A stretch of 11,016 nucleotides of DNA, taken from positions 1 to 11,016 of the forward strand of contig CAMJNN010000037.1 of assembly GCA_946407325.1 (NCBI GenBank), read 5' to 3'. The translations under genes and the position numbers were made by a program. Each line of letters begins with the position of its first letter. Within the stretch, counting starts at the first letter, position 1. The stretch comes from an uncultured Prevotellaceae bacterium. Lineage in GTDB: Bacteria; Bacteroidota; Bacteroidia; Bacteroidales; Bacteroidaceae. The notes under the pieces were generated by a model. The model saw only the letters and a list, made by a program, of their open reading frames with translations, had not been told where the DNA came from and did no database searches. Below, piece by piece: positions 1 through 6,146 of this stretch.

Positions 1-807
1 TTGGAGAAGCTGTTGCACTATCTGGACACGGCCGACATAGACCCATTGGAGGTGACGCTGGAGAACCTGCAACACTTTATGGCGGGACTGCATGACGTGG
101 GCATCCATCCGCGTTCGCAAGCCCGCATACTGAGTGGGGTGAAGTCGTTTTTCAAGTTTCTGGTGATAGCCGACTACCGCAAGGATGACCCTGCCGAGTT
201 GCTGGAGGGCCCAAAGATTGGATTCAGGTTGCCCGAGGTGCTGACCGTAGAGGAGATTGACCGCATAATCGACATGGTGGACATGAGCAAAAACGAGGGA
301 CAACGCAACCGTGCCATGCTGGAAACGCTCTACAGTTGCGGGTTGCGAGTGAGTGAGCTGTGTAACCTGAAGTTGTCCGACCTCTACTTCGACGAGGGCT
401 TCATCAAGGTGGAGGGCAAGGGGAGCAAGCAACGACTGGTGCCTATCAGTCAGCGAGCCATCCAAGAGATCAAGTGGTGGTTGGAAGACCGTATAGGGGG
501 CAAGATCAAGGAAGGCTATGAGGATTATGTGTTCCTGGCTCGTTGGGGAAAGAATATCTCTCGCATCATGGTGTTTCATCTCATCAAGGAGTTGGCCGAG
601 AAAGCGGGCATCAAGAAAACTATCAGTCCGCATACCTTCCGCCACTCGTTTGCTACCCACTTGCTGGAGGGAGGGGCCAACCTGCGAGCCATTCAGGCTA
701 TGATGGGACATGAATCTATCGCTACGACAGAGATTTATACGCACATCGACCGCTCGATGTTACGGGCGGAGATTATTGAGCATCATCCACGTAACATGAA
801 ACGTTGA
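1..807 (+). CDS. xerD: Tyrosine site-specific recombinase XerC/XerD, 5'-truncated
   Basis: This recombinase resolves chromosome dimers at dif by cutting and rejoining DNA through a tyrosine-DNA intermediate. The visible 268 residues hold the end of the N-terminal SAM-like core-binding domain (about 1-70) and the complete catalytic domain (about 75-265). All six catalytic positions are present: R116 (GLRVSEL), K140 (GKGSKQR), H211 and R214 (HTFRH), H237 (MMGHE) and the nucleophile Y246 (EIYTH). The R-to-K spacing (24) and last-H-to-Y spacing (9) match those I recall for E. coli XerD. XerD proteins are about 300 residues, so roughly 30 N-terminal residues should lie before base 1; the TTG at base 1 is simply where the window opens, not a credible start. 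XerD is preferred over XerC or an element integrase because the surroundings are housekeeping genes and no mobile-element genes are nearby, but XerC cannot be excluded. The stop is TGA at 805-807; no terminator follows. Confidence 0.93.
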   Translation: MEKLLHYLDTADIDPLEVTLENLQHFMAGLHDVGIHPRSQARILSGVKSFFKFLVIADYRKDDPAELLEGPKIGFRLPEVLTVEEIDRIIDMVDMSKNEGQRNRAMLETLYSCGLRVSELCNLKLSDLYFDEGFIKVEGKGSKQRLVPISQRAIQEIKWWLEDRIGGKIKEGYEDYVFLARWGKNISRIMVFHLIKELAEKAGIKKTISPHTFRHSFATHLLEGGANLRAIQAMMGHESIATTEIYTHIDRSMLRAEIIEHHPRNMKR

Positions 808-870
808 CCGTTTAAAGATTAATATTACTAAAAATACTCTAATATTGCACCGTGAAACAAAAAACCTCCT

Positions 871-878
871 TATATTTG
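871..878 (+). promoter_or_regulatory. Putative Bacteroidota -7 promoter element
   Basis: TATATTTG matches the Bacteroidota -7 consensus TAnnTTTG and lies 34 bases before the ATG of the TPR lipoprotein. A possible -33 partner, TATTG at 843-847, is spaced slightly too far (23 bases against the usual 19-21). The rest of the 105-base gap after xerD is AT-rich, with a weak AATATTA/TAATATT inverted repeat and no visible gene. Confidence 0.5.
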
Positions 879-912
879 TGGAAGTAATCAATAACAAAAA
901 ATACAAAAGAAC

Positions 913-2601
913 ATGAAAAAATTGGTTTATTCATTAGTAGTAACGCTGCTGGCCGTACTGACATCATGTGCCAGCAAGATGGGTGAGCTGTCGCCCGAAT
1001 ATTTCACCGTAACACCACAGGTGCTTGAGGCTGTGGGTGGAAAGGTGCCTGCCACCATCAACGGTAAATTCCCCGAGAACTATTTCAATAAGAAAGCCAT
1101 TGTGGAGGTGACTCCTGTTTTGCGTTGGCAAGGCGGTGAGGTCAAGGGACAACCGGCTACCTTCCAGGGCGAAAAGGTGGAGGCCAACAACCAGACCATC
1201 TACTACAAGACGGGTGGCAACTATACCATGAGAACATCGTTCGACTACCGTCCTGAGATGGCGAAGAGCGAGCTGTTCCTCGACTTTGTGGTTCGTATTG
1301 GCAACAAGGTGATGACCATTCCTTCGGTGAAGGTGGCTGACGGTGTGATAGCTACCTCTGAGCTGGTGAACCAGACCTTGGAGAATGCCAATGTGTCGCT
1401 GGGTGCCGATGCTTTCCAACGTATCATCAAGGACAAGCGTGAGGAGCAGATTATGTTCCTGATTCAACAGGCCAACATCCGCTCTAACCAGATGGGTGCT
1501 GCCAACAGCTTTACCAACGAGGTGAAGAATGTGGAGGGTACCTCTAACCAGCGTATCAGTAATATTGAGATCTCTGCTTATGCATCGCCTGATGGTGGTG
1601 TGAACCTGAACAAGGGATTGGCTGAGAAACGTCAGGACAACACGGCTTCGCTGATTGAGAAGAACCTGAAAAAGAGCAATATAGATGCCGATATCGATAC
1701 CCGCTATACGGCACAGGACTGGGAAGGTTTCCAGGAACTGGTATCGAAGTCGAACATCCAGGACAAGGAGTTGATTCTGCGAGTGCTATCGATGTATTCT
1801 GACCCAGAGGAACGCGAACGTGAGATCAAGAACATCTCTACCGTATATAGGACGCTGGCGGATGACATCCTGCCACAGTTGCGTCGTTCACGTCTGACAC
1901 TGAACTACGAGATTATCGGTAAGAGTGATGAGGAAATCAGTACACTGGCCCGCAACAATGCCCGTGAGCTGAACAACGAAGAACTGCTCTATGCTGCTAC
2001 TCTGACCAACGATGCTGCCGAGCAGGAGGCAATCTACACCCAGGCATCGAGGTTGTTCCCTAACGACTACCGTGCTTTCAACAACCTGGGTAAGTTGGCT
2101 TACGAAGCAGGCGACATCAACAAGGCAGAGGGATTGTTCAAGCAAGCACTCAGCAAGCAGGATGCTCCTGAGGTGAACAACAACCTGGCACTGGTGGCGC
2201 TGGCCAAGGGCGACAAGGCAAGTGCCGAGCAATACTTAGGCAAGGCATCGGGTGCCAAGGAACTGAGTGAGACCATGGGTAACCTCTATATTGCCCAGGG
2301 ACAGTATGACCGTGCCGTAAATGCCTTTGGGGATGCCAAGACCAACAGTGCCGCTCTGGCACAGATTCTGGCCAAGGACTACAACAAGGCCCGTACGACC
2401 TTGCATGCCATTGAGCGTCCGGATGCCTACACCGACTACCTGATGGCCGTGCTGGGTGCCCGCACCAACAACCTGCAGATGGCAACAACCCACCTGCAAC
2501 GTGCCGTGGATCAGCAACCTGCACTGAAACAGAAAGCAGCAACAGATTTGGAATTCAGCAAGTATTTCACCAATGCCGATTTTGCCGCTATCGTAAGGTA
2601 A
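913..2601 (+). CDS. TPR-repeat lipoprotein with OmpA-like segment
   Basis: This is a predicted envelope lipoprotein of 562 residues. It begins with a lysine-initiated hydrophobic signal peptide ending in the lipobox LTSC, so C19 would be lipidated. Residues 20-160 look like a beta-rich region. Around 217-260 a stretch beginning IEISAYASPDGG, followed by N-x-x-L-A-x-x-R, resembles the core of OmpA-like peptidoglycan-binding domains, although such domains are usually C-terminal. From about 360 to 545 the sequence turns into helical TPR-type repeats (for example NNLGKLAYEAGDINKAEGLF, NNLALVALAKGDKASAEQYL and GNLYIAQGQYDRAVNAF). TPRs mediate protein-protein contacts, so a scaffold or assembly role at the outer membrane or peptidoglycan is plausible, but the exact function is unknown. 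The start is ATG at 913, directly before the signal peptide and after an A-rich leader. It appears to be a single-gene unit: its own promoter-like element precedes it and an intrinsic terminator follows. Confidence 0.85.
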   Translation: MKKLVYSLVVTLLAVLTSCASKMGELSPEYFTVTPQVLEAVGGKVPATINGKFPENYFNKKAIVEVTPVLRWQGGEVKGQPATFQGEKVEANNQTIYYKTGGNYTMRTSFDYRPEMAKSELFLDFVVRIGNKVMTIPSVKVADGVIATSELVNQTLENANVSLGADAFQRIIKDKREEQIMFLIQQANIRSNQMGAANSFTNEVKNVEGTSNQRISNIEISAYASPDGGVNLNKGLAEKRQDNTASLIEKNLKKSNIDADIDTRYTAQDWEGFQELVSKSNIQDKELILRVLSMYSDPEEREREIKNISTVYRTLADDILPQLRRSRLTLNYEIIGKSDEEISTLARNNARELNNEELLYAATLTNDAAEQEAIYTQASRLFPNDYRAFNNLGKLAYEAGDINKAEGLFKQALSKQDAPEVNNNLALVALAKGDKASAEQYLGKASGAKELSETMGNLYIAQGQYDRAVNAFGDAKTNSAALAQILAKDYNKARTTLHAIERPDAYTDYLMAVLGARTNNLQMATTHLQRAVDQQPALKQKAATDLEFSKYFTNADFAAIVR

Positions 2602-2623
2602 TCGGTTGTACATCTTATAATAG

Positions 2624-2661
2624 AGAGGGCGCACAAATAGAGAAAAGCGCCCTCTTTTTTT
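2624..2661 (+). terminator. Intrinsic terminator after the TPR lipoprotein gene
   Basis: A perfect 9-bp inverted repeat, AGAGGGCGC (2624-2632) and GCGCCCTCT (2647-2655), encloses a 14-base A-rich loop. It is followed by an uninterrupted T run through 2661. It sits 22 bases after the stop codon, a classic Rho-independent terminator for the plus strand. Confidence 0.93.
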
Positions 2662-2693
2662 GGCTTTTGCTTTTTAGTTAGGCAAAAAAGCAC

Positions 2694-2701
2694 TACTTTT
2701 G
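2694..2701 (+). promoter_or_regulatory. Putative Bacteroidota -7 promoter element
   Basis: TACTTTTG matches TAnnTTTG and lies 23 bases before the ATG at 2725, just after the upstream terminator. A TTTG at 2666-2669 could act as the -33 element, but the spacing (24 bases) is longer than usual. It would drive the thioredoxin-fold lipoprotein and probably comM. Confidence 0.5.
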
Positions 2702-2724
2702 GTGCCGAAACTTAGAAACAACCC

Positions 2725-3765
2725 ATGAGGAAACGTTGGCTGACATATCTCCTGATAGCCCTTGTCTGCATGGCCTGCGGAGAAGAGCAAGGCGACCGTG
2801 CCCTGGTGCAGGGCACTATCAAAGGGTTGGTCAACGACACCTTGATTGTGTATGGTGCCGACCAGATGTTCGACAGGGTAGATACCATCTATGTCAGGAA
2901 GGGCAAGTTCAAAAGGTTTATCGCTGTAGATACTTTGGCGCAGGCATGGATGATGTATAAGGATGGGCAAAAGGTACCTCTGTTCCTCGACAAACGCAGT
3001 AACATCAAGATCAAGGGCGACACCGCCCAACTGCTACGACTGCAGATAGAAGACCAGGGAGAGAACCACTTGCTCACGCAATTCAACAACGAGTTTGATA
3101 CCACGCTGACCATCGCCTTGGTGGATACCTTCATCACCCGTTATCCCACCTCTACCGTGGGCTTCTACTTGATGAACCGCTACCTGCAGGATGCCACGAA
3201 AGAAGAGAGGAAGTTGGTGGCCCCATTGCTGAAGAAACTTGACGAGGAGATAAAGCATCATCCACAATACACAGCCATCGACGACCGCCTGAAGGCAGAG
3301 GCAAAGACCGATTCGGGTACATCGGTGAACTATTTCCGCCTGAAGAATCAGGAAGAGAAATGGGTATCGCGAACGGACTTTAGCAGGAAGTGGTTGATCA
3401 TTAATTTCTGGGCATCTTGGAACGAGACCAGCAAGCAACAGAACCGTACCCTCTACAAGCCATTGTATAAGGAGATAAAGAAGGAAAAGATAGACGACCT
3501 TGCCATGTGGGGTATCTCGCTCGACATCGACCGTAAGGTGTGGAAAGAAGCCATACAGAAAGATACCTTGGAGTGGGCACAGGGATGCGATGCCAAAGGA
3601 TGGCTCACAGAAGCTGCCAAGCTATTCGATATCAGATACTTGCCTGCCAATGTACTCATTACCCCCGATGGCAAGATATCGGCCATCAATCTGACGAAAG
3701 AGCAGTTGGAGGAGAAGGTGAAGGAATTGAAAGAAAAGAAAAAAGAGAAAGAGAAAAAGAAATAG
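2725..3765 (+). CDS. DUF4369/thioredoxin-fold lipoprotein lacking redox cysteines
   Basis: A predicted envelope lipoprotein of 346 residues. The N-terminus is a signal peptide ending CMAC, with C18 the likely lipidated residue; the Cys at -3 is unusual. The acidic residues just after it (GEEQGD) could resemble a surface-export signal, which is speculative. Residues about 25-120 resemble the DUF4369 beta domain (VQGTIKGLVNDTLIVY, later PLFLDKRSNIKIKGD). Residues about 205-330 have the thioredoxin/AhpC-TSA fold: INFWASW at 226-232, then N233-E-T-S236 where family members carry C-x-x-C, and the cis-proline loop at P307 (YLPANVLITPDG). With both active-site cysteines missing, it should not be a thiol oxidoreductase; a binding or structural role is more likely. 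The C-terminus is a Lys/Glu-rich low-complexity tail. comM starts 32 bases downstream, so the two are probably cotranscribed. Confidence 0.82.
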   Translation: MRKRWLTYLLIALVCMACGEEQGDRALVQGTIKGLVNDTLIVYGADQMFDRVDTIYVRKGKFKRFIAVDTLAQAWMMYKDGQKVPLFLDKRSNIKIKGDTAQLLRLQIEDQGENHLLTQFNNEFDTTLTIALVDTFITRYPTSTVGFYLMNRYLQDATKEERKLVAPLLKKLDEEIKHHPQYTAIDDRLKAEAKTDSGTSVNYFRLKNQEEKWVSRTDFSRKWLIINFWASWNETSKQQNRTLYKPLYKEIKKEKIDDLAMWGISLDIDRKVWKEAIQKDTLEWAQGCDAKGWLTEAAKLFDIRYLPANVLITPDGKISAINLTKEQLEEKVKELKEKKKEKEKKK

Positions 3766-3797
3766 TATTAACCAACTTAAATCATTCATAACAAGTT

Positions 3798-5345
3798 ATG
3801 TTGACGAAAGTTTTTGCTGCCGCCCTACAGGGCATCGATGCTACACTGATTACCATCGAAGTGAACAGCCTTAAAGGTTGTGGTTTTTCATTAGTGGGTC
3901 TCCCCGACTCAGCCGTAAGAGAAAGTCAGCAACGTGTGTTTGCTGCTTTTCATGTACTGGGACTCAATTTCCCCAATGCCGACATTCTGGTAAACATGGC
4001 TCCTGCCGACATACGCAAGGAGGGGTCTGCCTTCGACTTACCCCTGTCGATGGGCATACTCACCTCGGTAGAGGTATTGCCACCCCAACTGCTGGATGAG
4101 TATCTGATGATGGGCGAGCTGGGTCTTGACGGGAGGTTGATGCCTATTCGTGGTGCCTTGCCCATAGCCATCATGGCCCGTGAACTGGGTTTCAAGGGGA
4201 TTATCCTTCCGCATCAGAACGCCCGTGAAGCGGCCGTGGTGAACAACCTCACCGTTCTGGGAGCGGAGAACCTAAGTCAGGTGGTGGATTTCTTCAGAGG
4301 CAACGAGAAGAGCATCGTGCCCACGGTGATGAATACCCGTGAGGAGTTCTACCATCATCAGCAGGAGTTTGATACAGACTTTACCGATGTGAAAGGACAG
4401 GAGAATGTGAAACGGGCTATGGAGATAGCAGCTGCCGGCAGTCACAACCTGCTGCTTGTGGGCAGTCCTGGTAGCGGTAAATCTATGCTGGCCAAACGAT
4501 TGCCCACCATCCTACCCCCTCTGTCATTGGCCGAGAGTCTGGAAACCACCAAGATTCATTCGGTGGCAGGCAAATTGAATAAGGAAGGCGGCCTCATCTA
4601 TCATCGGCCATTCCGCAATCCTCATCACACGATATCTACCGTTGCGATGACAGGAGGAGGCAGTTATCCGCTTCCAGGAGAGATCAGTCTGGCCCATAAT
4701 GGCATACTTTTCCTCGATGAGCTACCCGAGTTCAGGAGAGATGTACTGGAGGTGCTTAGACAACCGTTGGAAGACCGCCACATCAGCATCAGCAGGGTAC
4801 GCAACCAAGTGGATTATCCCGCCAGTTTTATGTTTGTGGCCGCCATGAACCCTTGTCCGTGTGGTTATTTTAATCATCCTACCCATCCGTGCGTTTGCTC
4901 ACCAGGACAGGTGTTGAAGTACATGGGACGTATATCGGGTCCATTAATGGATCGCATCGACCTCCAGATCGAGGTGACGCCTGTTCCTTTCGAGGAACTA
5001 TCTTCCCAACGTGTCGGCGAACCGAGTAGTGTGATACGCGAACGAGTGATCAAGGCCCGCAAGATACAGGAAGAACGCTACAAGGGCATACCTCATGTGC
5101 ATTGCAATGCCCAGATGACATCTAAGCTCTTACATGCTTATGCACAACCTGATGCCTCCGGACTGATGCTGCTGCGAACCGCTATGCAAAAACTGAACCT
5201 CAGTGCCAGGGCTTATGACCGTATCCTTAAAGTGGCTCGTACCATAGCCGACTTGGCTGGTTGCGAACAGGTACAGAGCCAACATCTGGCAGAAGCCATT
5301 GGTTATCGTAATCTGGACAGGGAGGATTGGAGTGACAGGAGGTAA
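3798..5345 (+). CDS. comM: YifB/ComM family Mg-chelatase-like AAA+ ATPase
   Basis: This is a complete 515-residue member of the YifB/ComM family, the usual length. In other bacteria ComM is a hexameric DNA helicase that promotes branch migration during recombination, notably in natural transformation; the family is also widespread in species not known to be competent. Order of domains: an N-terminal ChlI/Lon-S16-like fold (about 1-170, with LVGLPDSAVRESQQRV and VNMAPADIRKEGSAFDLP); an AAA+ module with Walker A GSPGSGKS at 222-229 and Walker B LFLDE (D307, E308); a cysteine cluster C353, C355, C365 and C367 (NPCPCG, then CVCSPGQ), a metal-site-like feature of this family; the motif SGPLMDRIDLQIEV; and a C-terminal Mg-chelatase helical domain (about 410-505). 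The ATG at 3798 gives the standard N-terminus. The gene shares a direction and a short gap with the preceding lipoprotein gene. The stop, TAA at 5343-5345, is followed at once by a hairpin. Confidence 0.95.
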   Translation: MLTKVFAAALQGIDATLITIEVNSLKGCGFSLVGLPDSAVRESQQRVFAAFHVLGLNFPNADILVNMAPADIRKEGSAFDLPLSMGILTSVEVLPPQLLDEYLMMGELGLDGRLMPIRGALPIAIMARELGFKGIILPHQNAREAAVVNNLTVLGAENLSQVVDFFRGNEKSIVPTVMNTREEFYHHQQEFDTDFTDVKGQENVKRAMEIAAAGSHNLLLVGSPGSGKSMLAKRLPTILPPLSLAESLETTKIHSVAGKLNKEGGLIYHRPFRNPHHTISTVAMTGGGSYPLPGEISLAHNGILFLDELPEFRRDVLEVLRQPLEDRHISISRVRNQVDYPASFMFVAAMNPCPCGYFNHPTHPCVCSPGQVLKYMGRISGPLMDRIDLQIEVTPVPFEELSSQRVGEPSSVIRERVIKARKIQEERYKGIPHVHCNAQMTSKLLHAYAQPDASGLMLLRTAMQKLNLSARAYDRILKVARTIADLAGCEQVQSQHLAEAIGYRNLDREDWSDRR

Positions 5346-5385
5346 TAAAAACAACACCTTCCCGCAACTTGTCGGGAAGGTGTTG
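5345..5385 (-). terminator. Strong hairpin terminator between convergent comM and the small peptide genes
   Basis: CAACACCTTCCCG (5352-5364) and CGGGAAGGTGTTG (5373-5385) form a perfect 13-bp stem around an 8-base loop. Read on the minus strand the stem is followed by TTTTTATTA, a U-rich tail, so it is a good Rho-independent terminator for the peptide genes. On the plus strand there is no T run, but the stem lies only 6 bases after the comM stop and could also terminate or protect the comM transcript. Confidence 0.85.
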
Positions 5386-5409
5386 ATGTAGGCTCCGGAA
5401 TGCCGTTAC

Positions 5410-5721
5410 TCAATGCCATGTATTTGGATCACCATAGGCATGGCCTTGAACCGGATTTAATTCATTATTACCTCTTGACCACCAACCATCACTTCCACAT
5501 GATGTGCCGTGGGGGAAATCCGCTAAATTTATATTAACGGTATCATCTATTACTAATCCATTAACATTAAAACCAGCACCACCAGTCACCATATCCAGAT
5601 CATCTTCGCTGAGTTCCTGGCGCATGACCACTTTCTCATCGCTGTTCTTGCCAGTGATGGATACTTTCTTCACATCGTCATCGAGTTCCACCCTCAACAC
5701 TCGCTTGTCTTTGTTTTCCAT
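5410..5721 (-). CDS. Double-glycine leader peptide precursor 1 (putative RiPP/bacteriocin)
   Basis: A 103-residue peptide. Residues 1-48 form a charged, signal-peptide-free leader (MENKDKRVLRVELDDD to LSEDDLDMVTGG), ending in the Gly-Gly site typical of peptides cut by C39-peptidase ABC exporters. Residues 49-103 would be the core: a hydrophobic start (AGFNVNGLV), one Cys (TSCGSDGWW), a Trp-Trp pair, many Gly and Asn, and a TWH end. The single Cys cannot form an internal disulfide. The leader matches that of the neighbouring gene at 41 of 48 residues while the cores do not align, which is how RiPP precursor families evolve. It is second in a minus-strand pair, with 55 bases between the genes. 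No modification enzyme, immunity gene or exporter is in the window. The product could be a bacteriocin, a modified peptide or a signalling peptide; activity is unknown. I assign the minus strand because the leader changes are mainly synonymous in this frame. Confidence 0.75.
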   Translation of the reverse strand: MENKDKRVLRVELDDDVKKVSITGKNSDEKVVMRQELSEDDLDMVTGGAGFNVNGLVIDDTVNINLADFPHGTSCGSDGWWSRGNNELNPVQGHAYGDPNTWH

Positions 5722-5749
5722 AATGATAAGTTATTAAACTCTTCCTAAA

Positions 5750-5764
5750 AAGCCGTTGCGGCCT
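5750..5764 (-). terminator. Weak attenuator-like hairpin between the two peptide genes
   Basis: On the minus strand GCCG-CAA-CGGC (5762 down to 5752), extended by one G-U and one A-U pair, is followed by a short T run. It lies 13-27 bases after the stop of the first peptide gene (5777-5992). It could reduce read-through into the second gene, giving unequal amounts of the two peptides. The stem is short, so this is tentative. Confidence 0.35.
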
Positions 5765-5776
5765 CGTTGATGATTT

Positions 5777-5992
5777 TTATCTACCACCTACAGGTTGGCA
5801 TCCATCATATACAACATAAGGTCTCTTTCCGTTATAATATGTTCCTATACCACCTGTCGCCTGTTCGAGGTCATCCTCTTTAAGCTCTTGGCGCATCACT
5901 ACTTTCTCATCGCTGTTCATACCAGTGATGGATACCTTCTTCACTTCATCGTCGAGTTCCACCCTCAACACTCGTTTATCATTGTTTTCCAT
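5777..5992 (-). CDS. Double-glycine leader peptide precursor 2 (putative RiPP/bacteriocin)
   Basis: A 71-residue peptide whose first 48 residues are the same leader type as in the neighbouring gene (MENNDKRVLRVELDDE to LKEDDLEQATGG). The predicted core after Gly-Gly has 23 residues: basic and Tyr-rich (IGTYYNGKRPYVVYDG) with one Cys (GCQPVGGR) and a GGR end. No hydrophobic signal peptide is seen, so export through a C39-peptidase transporter encoded elsewhere is the natural expectation. It is the promoter-proximal gene of the minus-strand pair. The ATG at 5992-5990 is fixed by the shared N-terminus MEN(K/N)DKRVLRVELDD in both copies and the matching sequence around the start. The core is short enough to be a mature modified peptide. 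Function is unknown; a lone small protein is the alternative, but the leader conservation argues for a precursor. Confidence 0.75.
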   Translation of the reverse strand: MENNDKRVLRVELDDEVKKVSITGMNSDEKVVMRQELKEDDLEQATGGIGTYYNGKRPYVVYDGCQPVGGR

Positions 5993-6033
5993 AATGAATA
6001 ATTTAGTTTCTATAAATAAAACGTCTCACACCG

Positions 6034-6041
6034 CAAAAGTA
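6034..6041 (-). promoter_or_regulatory. Putative -7 promoter element for the peptide genes
   Basis: Read on the minus strand this is TACTTTTG, a match to the Bacteroidota -7 consensus TAnnTTTG, 41 bases before the ATG of the first peptide gene. A clear -33 TTTG is not seen at the expected distance; a T-rich stretch (CGTTTTTAGG, minus strand, 6062-6053) is the nearest candidate. Confidence 0.5.
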
Positions 6042-6116
6042 AGCATTATTATCCTAAAAACGTTCATTGTGAGCTGAAAATTTAGTTTAAACTGAAGGTT
6101 AATAATGAAAAAGCAC

Positions 6117-6124
6117 TATCTTTG
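6117..6124 (+). promoter_or_regulatory. Putative -7 promoter element for the symporter operon
   Basis: TATCTTTG matches TAnnTTTG and lies 22 bases before the ATG at 6147. No convincing -33 TTTG is present at the usual spacing. Together with the minus-strand element at 6034-6041 it makes the 154-base gap 5993-6146 a divergent promoter region; I see no gene in that gap. Confidence 0.5.
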
Positions 6125-6146
6125 TGAATTATAAACAGACCTTTTT

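Noticed and set aside
1..807. Integrase of a mobile element
   Set aside because: The protein fits XerD/XerC in motif spacing and likely length, and no element genes, att repeats or tRNA are visible; the flanking genes are housekeeping.
817..850. AATATTA/TAATATT inverted repeat after xerD as a terminator
   Set aside because: The stem is short and AT-only with no T run after it; it is more likely part of an AT-rich promoter region.
5504..5737. Plus-strand open frame opposite the second peptide gene (and a similar one at 5795-6001 opposite the first)
   Set aside because: Codon changes between the two copies are mostly silent in the minus-strand frame and that frame gives a shared Gly-Gly leader, so the plus-strand frames are shadows.
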